Shown here piece by piece: positions 44,689 to 53,459 of a DNA stretch of 64,000 nt. Both the position numbers and the translations under genes were made by a program. Source of the stretch: Bradyrhizobium sp. JYMT SZCCT0180 (GTDB lineage Bacteria; Pseudomonadota; Alphaproteobacteria; Rhizobiales; Xanthobacteraceae); the NCBI RefSeq assembly GCF_018130165.1, contig NZ_JAFCLZ010000006.1, positions 248,001 through 312,000 of the forward strand, given 5' to 3'. The notes under the pieces are model-generated. The model saw only the letters and a program-made list of their open reading frames with translations. It was not told the origin of the DNA and did no database searches. How positions within the stretch are numbered: the stretch's first letter is position 1; each line of letters opens with the position of its first letter.

Positions 44689-45011
44689 GTGATGAGTAGG
44701 GGCTGGTAGGTTCAATGTGAGCACCGAGCGGTGCTCGTCGACGACTGCAAGCCTTCGTATCGCTGGAATTGCGAATCCGGTCCAGGCAAACAAATCCGAG
44801 CCGGCCGGGGACGCCAGGAAAGTCGGCTCCGCCTCATCACCGATACGGAACAGAAACGGCCCCAGACTCGGGATTAGGACGCTGAGGCCGTTTCCATATG
44901 TCCGGTATCCTCCAGACGGACGTTCAACGCCGCTCATTGCCACTTGTTCCCGCTGGAACTTAACAGGGTTGTCGCGGTTGTGTGCAGGACAGGGCAACAG
45001 CGTGGGCGCGG

Positions 45012-45320
45012 ATGATGAAATGGATGCTCGTGGTCCTGGTCGGCGGCATCACCCCCGTGAATACAAACCTGGTGTTTGAAAAGTTCTCCGAGTGTCTCGC
45101 CGCGGAAGAACAGATGCGCAAGCACTATGCTGATGCATTCGAGGCCTGGGACCGCGGAGCTGCCGTCACCTTCGAGCGTCGACGCGAGTACGCCAGAGCA
45201 CGCGATTTGCAAGCCAAGCGGCTGCTGAGCAACGTGGGCACGTGTGTGCCCCACGGAACAGGCGATTCCCAGCCGGCGCCGCCACCAACGTCGGCGCCTC
45301 CGGCCAGCCCCCGAAGTTAG
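45012..45320 (+). CDS. Conserved hypothetical protein, 102 aa
   Basis: Starts MMKWMLVVLVGGITPVNTNL, with a short hydrophobic N-terminus that may be a signal or membrane anchor. The body reads EKFSECLAAEEQMRKHYADA, then ARDLQAKRLLSNVGTCVPHG with two cysteines, and ends in a Pro/Ser/Ala tail. I recall many Bradyrhizobium paralogues of this short secreted type, all of unknown function. It stands alone between the patatin relic and the convergent PRC-barrel gene. Confidence 0.7.
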   Translation: MMKWMLVVLVGGITPVNTNLVFEKFSECLAAEEQMRKHYADAFEAWDRGAAVTFERRREYARARDLQAKRLLSNVGTCVPHGTGDSQPAPPPTSAPPASPRS

Positions 45321-45410
45321 CGTTTGTCGTCATCCGGATAGGATCCGGAGAAAATGACGTTGCGCGCAGCGGCGGAAGTCCCCCGGCTGTGATCATCGTC
45401 AAGAGAAAGA

Positions 45411-45432
45411 GGGGGCCCAGGATGGGGCCCCC
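45411..45432 (-). terminator. Terminator of the PRC-barrel gene
   Basis: GGGGGCCC and GGGCCCCC form an eight-base-pair stem about 11 bases beyond the stop of the leftward PRC-barrel gene, followed on that strand by a pyrimidine run TCTTTCTCTT. Confidence 0.65.
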
Positions 45433-45442
45433 AATATCGAGC

Positions 45443-45979
45443 TTAGTTGTAATCCGAATATTTGAACTGCGGCATCGCCTTGAGCTGCTCCTTGGTGCCG
45501 CTCATCACGGCATGATCGGGTACCCAATCATTGGCGCCGGCCGTGCGCGCGGGGGCGGGAGCCGTGGCCGCGCCGGTAGTGCTATCACGCGTCGTCGCCG
45601 GTGCGGTTGTCGTCGCCGGAGCAGTTGAAGCGGTCCGGGCGGGCTCTTCCAGGAACTTCAACTTGTCCATGGAAACGGCGATGTCGTGCTCGCCCATTCC
45701 CAGGAAGCCGCCGACGCCGATAACGACAGCGGCGACCTTGCCGGTTTTGTCCAGGATGATTTCGTTGACATCACCCAGCTTCTCATTGGCTTCATTGTAG
45801 ACGTCGAGGCCCATGAGCTTCGACGCGCGCCAGTTTCCCTTGAGCATCATCTTGTTGGAAGCTGCCGGGCTGGTGGTCGCGGCCGGGGCAGCGCGATCAG
45901 CGGGCTGGGCGGTCTGGGCATAGGCCGGAGCGCTAACTACGGCAACGCTCAAGAGAGCGGCAGTGACGAGAGTCTTCAT
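45443..45979 (-). CDS. Secreted PRC-barrel domain protein
   Basis: The 178-residue protein has a signal peptide (MKTLVTAALLSVAVVSAPAYA, cleavage about residue 21). One PRC-barrel domain follows, about residues 46-110 (NWRASKLMGLDVYNEANEKL, then GDVNEIILDKTGKVAAVVIG). A threonine/alanine-rich linker leads to a short C-terminal motif. Secreted PRC-barrel proteins of this type are frequent in Rhizobiales; role unknown, possibly envelope stress. Confidence 0.88.
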   Translation of the reverse strand: MKTLVTAALLSVAVVSAPAYAQTAQPADRAAPAATTSPAASNKMMLKGNWRASKLMGLDVYNEANEKLGDVNEIILDKTGKVAAVVIGVGGFLGMGEHDIAVSMDKLKFLEEPARTASTAPATTTAPATTRDSTTGAATAPAPARTAGANDWVPDHAVMSGTKEQLKAMPQFKYSDYN

Positions 45980-46377
45980 TACATCCTCCAGTGTTTAAAC
46001 AGTGCTTGGAGAACAGAACAGAAGATCAAATGTTCCAGAGGAAGCCGACAGCCGCTGTACACGACGTGGCGGGACGGTCACGGCACAGCCGCTTGCGCAC
46101 TAGACCGGGAACAGGTGGCAATAGGGAAACTTGGTCCCTTTGGTAGGCAGTTTTTTTCCTTGCTCGGCATCTTTGATTTGCGGTGGTTCATTCAACATCA
46201 GTGGCCGCGGAACGATTGGTACTCGCACTCGCTTGCGTTCGTTATCAACCGATGGAATGGCAGCATAAGCGTGCAGCTTTAGTCTGATCCGAACGCCAGG
46301 AACTTATCCTCACTTCCTCGCTTTTCCCTGCACGGTATCGTTCAGGCCTCTGACCTGCAGGCCGCAGGACGTCGACG
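45980..46377. other. Intergenic region
   Basis: About 400 bases upstream of the PRC-barrel gene and of the divergent 80-residue gene. It should contain both promoters. Apart from AT-rich patches near 46140-46230, I see no gene or clear repeat. Confidence 0.4.
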
Positions 46378-46620
46378 ATGGAGAGCACTTTAGTCAGGCG
46401 CGACCAGTTCAATGTCACTCCGCAAGGCATCGTCCATAAGCCGACCGACGCAGCCTTCACGCCATACCCGGGCGATCCCTTTTCGGGAATCGAACGATCA
46501 GGTCAACTCGCAAACAAGCATCCGAGTGGAAGCGGCTTCAGGGCTGAGGACGTAAGGCGGATGATGCGCGAGCTTTGGGCTGAATACGTCACGAGCAATC
46601 CGCAACTGTTTAACCTGTGA
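46378..46620 (+). CDS. Conserved hypothetical protein, 80 aa
   Basis: The ATG at 46378 starts MESTLVRRDQFNVTPQGIVH and the protein ends MMRELWAEYVTSNPQLFNL. Residue use is natural (balanced hydrophobic and charged residues, no arginine/proline excess). No membrane segment or known motif is present. No strong ribosome-binding site is seen. Function unknown. Confidence 0.6.
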   Translation: MESTLVRRDQFNVTPQGIVHKPTDAAFTPYPGDPFSGIERSGQLANKHPSGSGFRAEDVRRMMRELWAEYVTSNPQLFNL

Positions 46621-47028
46621 GGCGTCCGCGGGCCGGACGGGATCGAGGTCGTCAAGGCGGGGCTCACGGCATCGCGCGTCGCTGCCGCAGCGAGGTCCCA
46701 AAAAGAACGGCCTCAACGCACGGGGGGAAGCGCGCTGAAGCCGTTTAGGGGTCCTATGTCCGTGTCCATCAGACGCGGGATAACTTCAGGCATTGCCACT
46801 TGTTCCCGGAGACGGTCGGAAAAATCTGCAGCATCCTGGTGAGCCGAAGCAGCATTTTCAGCCGCTTGAGCCATTCCTGTAAAGTTTCGCGCCCGGCACA
46901 AAATATAAAACTGGCGATCCCCCGTACCGAGGCGCACGATCAACGTTCACAGCCCGTCTTGCGGCTTTCATTTGTGACGAGGACGCCTGGTAGCGCTCCC
47001 GCCTTCCTCCGATGGAAAGGAGTGCGTC
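46621..47028. other. Intergenic region
   Basis: About 400 bases. A leftward 76-codon frame (46713-46943) contains an alanine/glutamate-rich helix but has no family features I recognise and no ribosome-binding site. I leave it uncalled. Confidence 0.4.
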
Positions 47029-47253
47029 ATGAAAACAGGGCGTCGTTTCAAACTCTCAAAATCACCAACAGAGCGCCTTCTCGAAGAAGCGCAAAATCTG
47101 CGCGACGAGGCGAAGCTCCTGCCTCATGGACCGCTCCGCGACGCGGCCCTGAGAAAGGCGCGGCAGACCGAAGCGGCGGCCCATATGGACGCCTGGCTCA
47201 ACTCGCCCGGCCTGCAGCCGCCGAAGAAGGACGATATCCCGGGACCGAACTGA
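47029..47253 (+). CDS. Conserved small helical protein, 74 aa
   Basis: AAAGGAG lies seven bases before the ATG at 47029. The protein is strongly charged and helical: RLLEEAQNLRDEAKLLPHGP, then LRDAALRKARQTEAAAHMDA, and ends PPKKDDIPGPN. This resembles a group of short Bradyrhizobium proteins with a single helical hairpin and no assigned role. Confidence 0.75.
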   Translation: MKTGRRFKLSKSPTERLLEEAQNLRDEAKLLPHGPLRDAALRKARQTEAAAHMDAWLNSPGLQPPKKDDIPGPN

Positions 47254-47479
47254 TTTTGGAAACAGCCTGACTGGCGAAGTCGCCCAGGACGATCGCTTGC
47301 GTGCGGCGTGCATGTTCCAGCTGGTCGGCAAAGCGACGGACAGCATCGTTTCAGGCCTGCTGCCGATCCGAATTGCTAGGCCGCCTTGTTTGGCAGCGAC
47401 TTCGAAGTGCCGGTTCCGATTGTTCGCCCACCATGCAATCAACTTGTTCTTCGCAACGCGTTGCTAACCCTGACTTGAG

Positions 47480-47509
47480 CCCGCCGGAGATCTCACCCGG
47501 CGGGTTTTT
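47480..47509 (+). terminator. Rho-independent terminator
   Basis: CCCGCCGG (47480-47487) and CCGGCGGG (47497-47504) form an eight-base-pair stem with a nine-base loop, followed by TTTTTC. The nearest rightward gene ends at 47253, so either a long 3' leader or an unseen small transcript ends here. Confidence 0.75.
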
Positions 47510-47741
47510 CATTGGCGGTTTCCGACGAGGTGCTCGAGCCGCTGCGCGAACAGACATCCGGGTAGATAGAGGGCGGATTCGTCGTTCGCGCTCATCGGGG
47601 CGATGATATCTGTTCAATCAGTGCCGGTCTAAGACTGAGATGGGGGCGCTGAAGCAGCTTGAGGGCAGGGGACTGTGCACCAGCCCGCCGTCGCTGCTTC
47701 GCAGATGTGGCCTGCCACCCGAAGCCCGTCAGGGCGAAGGG

Positions 47742-47835
47742 TGGCGGAGCCGGAGGGATTCGAACCCTCGATAGGGCTTTACAACCCTATAACGGTTTAG
47801 CAAACCGCCGCCTTCAGCCACTCGGCCACAGCTCC
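47742..47835 (-). tRNA. tRNA-Ser (anticodon GCU)
   Basis: The leftward strand folds as a long-variable-arm tRNA. The acceptor GGAGCTG pairs with CGGCTCC (one G-U), the anticodon loop reads TTTGCTAAA with GCT as anticodon, and the T-arm is GAGGGTTCGAATCCCTC. A long variable arm TATAGGGTTGTAAAGCCCTA (with neighbours) is typical of tRNA-Ser. CCA is encoded at 47742-47744. Confidence 0.95.
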
Positions 47836-48788
47836 GTAGGGGCGGATATGCCCGACGCGGGGGCGGGCCGCAAGCGGCAGATTCAGGTTACGCCGGTGCC
47901 ATTTAGCGACGCTGCCGCGTCCCGGCACGGCTGGTACGCCAATTCGCATCTTGCGGCGCCGGTTTGAGAGCCTTCCTTGCGGCTTCGGAATCCCCCGGGC
48001 GGCCAGGTGGTCAGGCGGCCTCCATATAATAAAGCCGGCTTTGGGATCATTTCCCGCGTGTGCCGGCTTTGACGTCTTCAAGGTGCGGGATTCGCTCGTT
48101 CAGGCGACGCGCTGTCGTCGATTCGGCGCCAACTACTGCGGATTCGGATGAGACGGGTTGCCCACAAAGGCAAAGGCGCGTTTCGGGCGCCAGTAATAGC
48201 GACTCTTGCAATCCTGGGGCGGTTCCGCAGAGCCGTTCGGGCCCTGAGCCTTTATATGCGGCGATTGATATATGGCGGCGAACGGGCATTGCGGCGGTCG
48301 TTTCGCCGATCCCCATTTCACCATGAGTGTGACGGTCTGACGGGGATTCGGTGATTTTGGGCACTCGATTCGACGCCGCAACACGTCCGAAGAGGGAAAA
48401 CCGCCCGTCGGCCGGTCGTCAGCGACAATGCGGGAGGCAAATGGAACTTTCAAAAAATGTCTATTTGAAACAATTAGTTATGGAGAAATCCCGATCACGT
48501 CCGCGTGTTATTTGTGCAACACCCTTTGGAAAAGGCGCTGAGTCATGCGTCGGGAAGCGGTTCCTTTGTTGCGTGTGCAGAAGTCCTCGGTAATTGTGAT
48601 CTCGCGACGGAGGGGGGCATCCCGAGGTCGTCCCGTTAGGTGGTTCGCTTAAGTCCCTCGCGTTAAGCGGGAGTGGTCCGAAGGCGCGAAGCGACTAAGC
48701 GGGTTTCATGGGATTAAGGGAACCAACCTTAGGGTGTTTGCACCCGGCGGATCCGGAACCTTCCCTACAGAGCAACTTGGAGGTTATC
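47836..48788. other. Intergenic region upstream of the first porin
   Basis: About 950 bases without a supported gene. AAAGCCGGC (48031-48039) and GCCGGCTTT (48062-48070) form a nine-base-pair stem with a 22-base loop. An AT-rich stretch at 48446-48500 and a purine-rich leader GGAACC/GGAGG precede the porin and should hold its promoter. Porin genes often have long regulated leaders. Confidence 0.45.
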
Positions 48789-50345
48789 ATGAAGATGGTT
48801 AAGAGCCTTATTCTCGGCTCAGCGGCGGGTCTGGTCGCCATGAGTGGAGCTCAGGCTGCCGATCTTCCCGTCAAGGCCAAAGCGGTCGAGTACGTGAGGA
48901 TCTGCTCCCTGTACGGTGCTGGTTTCTACTACATCCCCGGCACGGACACCTGCATCAAGCTGGGTGGTTATCTGCGCGTTGAAACCGTGCTTAACAGCAA
49001 CTCGGTGTTCGGCGGTGCCTACCAGACCCAGGCCGGCGCTCGTAATCGCCTGTCGAACTATTACACCGCTCGGTCCCGTCAGGATCTGAACATCGATACG
49101 CGCACCGCGACCGAATACGGCGTCGTCCGTACCTACTTCGATGCGACGTTCTCTTGGACCTCGGGTTCGTACGGCGGCAACGGCCTCGGCGGCACGGTCT
49201 ACTCTGCGAATGCCCAGGCCGGCGGCTTCGGTGGCGTTGGCAACCCGTCTGACGGCGGTCTCTCGGGCGGTTCGCTCGGCGTCTACCATGCGTTCATCCA
49301 GTTCGCTGGGTTCACGATGGGTAAGACGATCTCCCAGTTCGACGCTCCGTGGGTCAACTACCCGGGCAACAACTTCGACGGTCTCGTCGGCGGCAGCGGC
49401 ATGGTCACCGGTGTGAACCAGTTCACCTATACCGCTCAGTTCGGCAACGGCATCTCCGGTACGGTGTCACTTCAGGATCCGACTGCCTATTCTCAGGGCA
49501 ACCTGATTAACACGTCTGCTGGCCTCGTCGCTCCCGCGACCTTCTTCGGTGGCACCTATGGCGCCAGCGATATCGGCGGCACAAGGGCTCCTGACATCAT
49601 CGGCGTGGTCAAGGCCGACCAGGCTTGGGGTATGCTCCAATTGTCGGGTGTGGCTCATAACCTTCATGCTGCCTATTATGGTGGTAGTGAAGTCACCGGT
49701 CATCCCAGCGACACGTGGGGTTGGGCTGTTCAGGGTTCGTTGCAGATCAAGAACATCCCGACAGGCGCTGGTGACACGATCAACATCCAGGCGGTCTATA
49801 CCGACGGTGCAAGCCGTTATAACTTCCAGAACCTTGCTCCGCAGGGCTTTGCGATGTACGGCGGCACCGGCGTGCCGGGCGCGTACCAGAGCGTTGGCCT
49901 CGCTGCGGTAGCAGACGGGATCTTCGGATTGGGAACCGGCATTTCCAAGGTTCAGACCTGGGGTATGCGCGGTGCCTGGAACCACAACTGGGATCCCTAC
50001 TGGAGCTCGTCGCTCTACGGTGCTTACGCCCAGCTTAAGTATGGCAACGGCGGATCTGCTCTCATCTGCGGCCCCGGCGGCACTCTCACCGGCCTCGTAG
50101 CCGCTGCGGGTATCACCAACTGTAACCCAGACTTCAACGTCGCCCAGATCGGTGTCATCACCCGCTGGACGCCTGTGAAGGGTCTGACCTTCTCGGCGGA
50201 TGTCATCTACAGCCACCTCGACCAGAAATTTGCGGGCGTGGTTGCTGTGCCAGCCCAGGCTGGTATCGCGAAGCCGGCAGCTGTATACGAGCTGAAGGAC
50301 CAGAACACGGTCAGCATGCTTATCCGCGCTCAGCGCAACTGGTAA
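48789..50345 (+). CDS. Outer-membrane porin (Porin_2 family, rhizobial type)
   Basis: The 518-residue protein starts MKMVKSLILGSAAGLVAMSG with signal cleavage after AQA, then ADLPVKAKAVEYVRICSLYG, the invariant N-terminus of Porin_2. CIKLGGYLR, RQDLNIDTRTATEYGVVRTY and a terminal aromatic-ended strand (IRAQRNW) follow. It forms a trimeric beta-barrel for small solutes. GGAGG is nine bases before the ATG. A longer frame to 48708 is not used. Codon use is highly biased, as for an abundant protein. A strong terminator follows. Confidence 0.95.
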   Translation: MKMVKSLILGSAAGLVAMSGAQAADLPVKAKAVEYVRICSLYGAGFYYIPGTDTCIKLGGYLRVETVLNSNSVFGGAYQTQAGARNRLSNYYTARSRQDLNIDTRTATEYGVVRTYFDATFSWTSGSYGGNGLGGTVYSANAQAGGFGGVGNPSDGGLSGGSLGVYHAFIQFAGFTMGKTISQFDAPWVNYPGNNFDGLVGGSGMVTGVNQFTYTAQFGNGISGTVSLQDPTAYSQGNLINTSAGLVAPATFFGGTYGASDIGGTRAPDIIGVVKADQAWGMLQLSGVAHNLHAAYYGGSEVTGHPSDTWGWAVQGSLQIKNIPTGAGDTINIQAVYTDGASRYNFQNLAPQGFAMYGGTGVPGAYQSVGLAAVADGIFGLGTGISKVQTWGMRGAWNHNWDPYWSSSLYGAYAQLKYGNGGSALICGPGGTLTGLVAAAGITNCNPDFNVAQIGVITRWTPVKGLTFSADVIYSHLDQKFAGVVAVPAQAGIAKPAAVYELKDQNTVSMLIRAQRNW

Positions 50346-50375
50346 TCCAGTTCTTCTGATCAAGCACTAACAGAG

Positions 50376-50403
50376 CCCCCGGCAGGAAATTGCCGGGGGT
50401 TTT
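50376..50403 (+). terminator. Rho-independent terminator of the first porin
   Basis: CCCCCGGCA (50376-50384) and TGCCGGGGG (50391-50399) form a nine-base-pair stem with a six-base loop, followed by TTTT. It lies 31 bases past the stop. Confidence 0.92.
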
Positions 50404-50621
50404 GGTTTGGGCTGAGTTCACTGACCTCGTTCTTTACAGGTGTCACCTGCTCTCGGTCGCCGGAACGACGATCACTCGGCAGAGAAAGGCCGAATGTGAG
50501 CTCCAGAGGCAAACCTTTGTGGGGCCCGATTACTGGCCGACATGCTTCCAAGGGTTGGCCTGACTCTGTTGCCGGCGTTATAGTGATGTGGCGTAACAAA
50601 GCCGCCAACATCGATATTGAG

Positions 50622-51338
50622 ATGAACAATCACGATAATAGTACGCTCCACCTCAAATTCCGCTGTCCTCCAGAGCTTGAGGGCTCTCTGCCTTCGCCTG
50701 TGCCGGCGACCCAAGGCGTTCCTGACTGGCTCAAAACGATGCCGGCCAAGGCTTTCAGCACGATCAACATGGGCGAGGAGGAGACCGTAAAGCGATGCCC
50801 ACCGTTCATCGATGCAATGACGCACGGTTTTTTGATACCGTTGCTCTGCGACTTGAGGGTCGCGAACGGCCAAATCACCTGGGACAACGAAATCCCACCG
50901 GGTGGTGCACTCGATTTTCCCCGTTCGCCGATCGGATTTCACGATGAGGGGCAGGTTACCGGTACGCCACTTTTTGAAGCTGACCGCCTCGTTATCAAAT
51001 TCCACAACCTGTGGACCATCGAAGCTCCCGAAGGCTACGGTGTATTCTTCACGCATCCCGTTAATCGCTTTGATCTGCCTTTCACCACTCTAAGCGGTCT
51101 GGTCGATTGCGACCGCTATCACGATACCTGGGTGCACTTTCCGGCGCATTGGCATAACCGCGACTTCGAGGGTCTCATCCCAAAAGGAACGCCCATCGCG
51201 CAGTGCATTCCCGTCAAACGAGAAAACTGGATGGCGCAAATTTCGTCCTTCACGGAAGAAGAGACGCGGCGGGTTGGCGCATTGCAAAAGCAGATAAAAA
51301 GACAGCCTGGACTGTACAGGCGGAATTTCAGGGCGTAG
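50622..51338 (+). CDS. Hypothetical protein, about 238 aa
   Basis: The protein core begins HLKFRCPPELEGSLPSPVPA and has TVKRCPPFIDAMTHGFLIPL, WDNEIPPGGALDFPRSPIGF, GYGVFFTHPVNRFDLPFTTL and WVHFPAHWHNRDFEGLIPKG. This beta-rich pattern recalls uncharacterised alphaproteobacterial and phage-associated proteins, but I cannot name a family. The start may be at 50622 or at 50586; the frame is open further upstream. It lies at the edge of the integrase-relic region, so it could be cargo of a lost island. Confidence 0.7.
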   Translation: MNNHDNSTLHLKFRCPPELEGSLPSPVPATQGVPDWLKTMPAKAFSTINMGEEETVKRCPPFIDAMTHGFLIPLLCDLRVANGQITWDNEIPPGGALDFPRSPIGFHDEGQVTGTPLFEADRLVIKFHNLWTIEAPEGYGVFFTHPVNRFDLPFTTLSGLVDCDRYHDTWVHFPAHWHNRDFEGLIPKGTPIAQCIPVKRENWMAQISSFTEEETRRVGALQKQIKRQPGLYRRNFRA

Positions 51339-51875
51339 CTACTCAGGTCGGTTTTGGCGGAGAATTTTGCCACCGCAATCGGCCGGAAAGAGAAGCGGCA
51401 TGTGAGGAAGCGGAAAGCGCGTATGCAGCGCGGCCGAGCATCAGAGGCCGTCCGCGTAACGCACGGCGGTCCCGCCACCAGCACGCTCCACCATATCCGG
51501 TGGGCACGCGGCCAGGTTGGCGCGGTCAACGGATCCTAGGGCGCTGGCCGAGTGCGTGGCGGAAGGCATCGGCAGCTGCCGAGTGGTCGCCGTCAAGGAG
51601 CAGTGCCCGTCCGAGTTCTGGCAGATGTCCGCGCGTGCCGGCGCTGCATCGCGAGCAACAATCAGAATCTCGCCAGCCGCTGCGCAGTTCATCCGGACCA
51701 ACAGTCCCTTGTAGGGTCCGAGGTCGCCGGATTTCAGTCGGTCCGGTCGTCGGGTGCGTGCCATCCAAGCAATATGAACTCACGCCACGGCACTTTCCTA
51801 TTCGTGAGATGTGATAGTGATCAAAATGCCCATCTCGTCCCCCAAGGCAGGCCTCCCGGCCGCGTTGGGAGCGGA
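51339..51875. other. Region with no firm gene, left of the integrase relic
   Basis: About 540 bases. Several overlapping frames (for example 51441-51764 leftward, 51517-51714 rightward) have no recognisable family or ribosome-binding site. The stretch is probably decayed island DNA. Confidence 0.4.
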
Positions 51876-52420
51876 CTTCGCCGCCCGGCCTCGCCTGAGA
51901 CGGTCGCGTCCTATCTGGCGGCTGAAGCCTCAATCGCGAAACCATAAACCATAGGGCGGCAATTGTGAGAGGCTGCGGACTGGAATTCGACGTGGAAAAA
52001 CAGACCAGGAGGGCGAAGGGCGTTCGATCGCCAATCCTGGGAAGACGTCATTTGCCCAGTAAAGGCATTGCGAGCCTGGCCGGTCGCTACGAAGATTGAG
52101 ACCGCGCCCATCTTTCGGCCGATCGATAAGGCCGGGACGGCGCGGCCCTTACGTCTTACATGCGTTCGGTTGCCAATTTTTTGTGAAAGCTTATGCGGAG
52201 CGGGCTGGCTTCGACGCGAAGACCTATTTAGGACATTCACTCCGTGCCGGCTGTTTTTCATCGGCCGCAGCAAACCGGGCGAACATCTTCAAGATGATGG
52301 ATCAGCGGGTCACATCTGTCGAGAGACCATGCGGGGCTATGCGCGGGACGGGGAGTTGTTTCAAGATCACGCGGGCGCGGGCTGCTTTCATCAAAGTGCT
52401 AAGTATGCAGGAGTTGATTA
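51876..52420 (+). pseudogene. Tyrosine recombinase (phage-type integrase) relic
   Basis: Three pieces in different frames align to one integrase. The N-terminal piece at 51876-51944 reads LRRPASPETVASYLAAEASI, as in the SAM-like DNA-binding domain. From 52059 comes VKALRAWPVATKIETAPIFR, then PIDKAGTARPLRLTC. A frame change gives FVKAYAERAGFDAKTYLGHS, LRAGCFSSAAANRANIFKMM, holding the HxLR catalytic pair. A second shift gives ETMRGYARDGELFQDHAGAG, holding the catalytic tyrosine. The middle of the catalytic domain is deleted. It cannot be active. The recombinase marks a former mobile island between the two porin genes. Confidence 0.88.
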
Positions 52421-52799
52421 TGGGTTTCGAAAACTGACAAGAGTCCTTCGGTACTACGAGAGCGTCCGCGAACAAGCCGAGGGCGGACGCACAAAAGCCA
52501 TTTCACAGCGAACCTGAGCGTACGCGCACGAGCGGACAAATTACGCGAGGTAATAGCATGGGGCGACCGGCTATCCATCTTACAAACCTTGAGACGTCCA
52601 AATGGCTCGGCGAGCTCCTCTAGACGCTGGGGCCGTTGTTTTAGAAGACTTCGCAAATCCCCGTCATATCCCCCGCTAAGCTGCAAAGCACCAGACCGGC
52701 GGACGACTTCGCAAACTCCGCATGTCCGCCTCGCTCGTCCAGAGGAAAGACTATTATATTGCCAGCACACGGAGCCAAAGGCCAAATAGAGTTCTTGCG
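52421..52799. other. Region with no firm gene, right of the integrase relic
   Basis: About 380 bases. The motif GACTTCGCAAA occurs twice (near 52647 and 52707), about 60 bases apart. I see no gene; island debris is likely. Confidence 0.35.
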
Positions 52800-53144
52800 T
52801 CAGGCGTTCGATGTTTTGCGTCGAGGTCGTTTAGCGGGAGTAGACGGCTGCGGCTTCACGAGCAATTCGACACCGAGTACTGCAAGAAGCTTTAAGATCC
52901 CTCCAAGCCTTGGGTCCTTGTCGCGCTCGAATCTGTGGTAGAGGCTCGCCCGATTTAGCCCAACCTTTTTCGCGAGGACCGTGACATTCTGGGCCCGGAC
53001 TACATTGCTCATTGCGCGTAAAATGAAGGCGAGATCTTTTCTTGCGAACGCTTCGTTGAGATGTTGGGCAATCATTTCCGGATCATCGCGGTACTTTTCA
53101 ACATTATCGCGATAATTTTTAGCCTCGGAGGCTCGTCGGGCCAT
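52800..53144 (-). CDS. Addiction-module antidote protein (HI1420 family)
   Basis: The 114-residue protein starts MARRASEAKNYRDNVEKYRD and has AQHLNEAFARKDLAFILRAM followed by a helix-turn-helix (VTVLAKKVGLNRASLYHRF) and KLLAVLGVELLVKP. This is the HI1420-type antitoxin pattern, normally paired with a RelE/HigB-like toxin gene just upstream. No toxin frame is visible on either side, so it is an orphan, probably left after loss of its toxin. The C-terminal tail is basic. Start at 53144 is preferred over 53186. Confidence 0.82.
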   Translation of the reverse strand: MARRASEAKNYRDNVEKYRDDPEMIAQHLNEAFARKDLAFILRAMSNVVRAQNVTVLAKKVGLNRASLYHRFERDKDPRLGGILKLLAVLGVELLVKPQPSTPAKRPRRKTSNA

Positions 53145-53459
53145 CGGTCGTCTCCTCGCAATATGCCGATTTTTAGATTGATGCACTGATTTAGTGAAGC
53201 TGGCGACTTTGTTCTAGCCGTCTTCACCGAGCATCGCCGGGAACGCGCTTGTGTCCTGAAAAATGCCGTGCGTCAGGCGGGCCTGCCGCTGCCGACGCAA
53301 TCAACCAGTGGACGGCACGACCTTGAGGTCGAGTAGTTGCAAGCTGGGATGCTGTGGTTCCCAGTGGTCCAAAACACGCTTGAAATCTCGGAGATGGCGT
53401 GCGGCGGTCGTCGCGGCACCGCATCGCTTCGACCAATGCGCGGACGTCGCCTCGTCGTC
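53145..53459. other. Gap between antitoxin and second porin
   Basis: About 315 bases. The place where a toxin gene would be expected contains only weak frames without RelE or HigB features. No clear terminator is seen for the second porin. Confidence 0.4.

Noticed and set aside
44617..44997. A 126-codon leftward frame beside the patatin relic
   Set aside because: No ribosome-binding site or family match, and it overlaps the recognisable patatin remnant.
46713..46943. A 76-codon leftward frame
   Set aside because: Composition is partly protein-like, but there is no ribosome-binding site and no recognised family.
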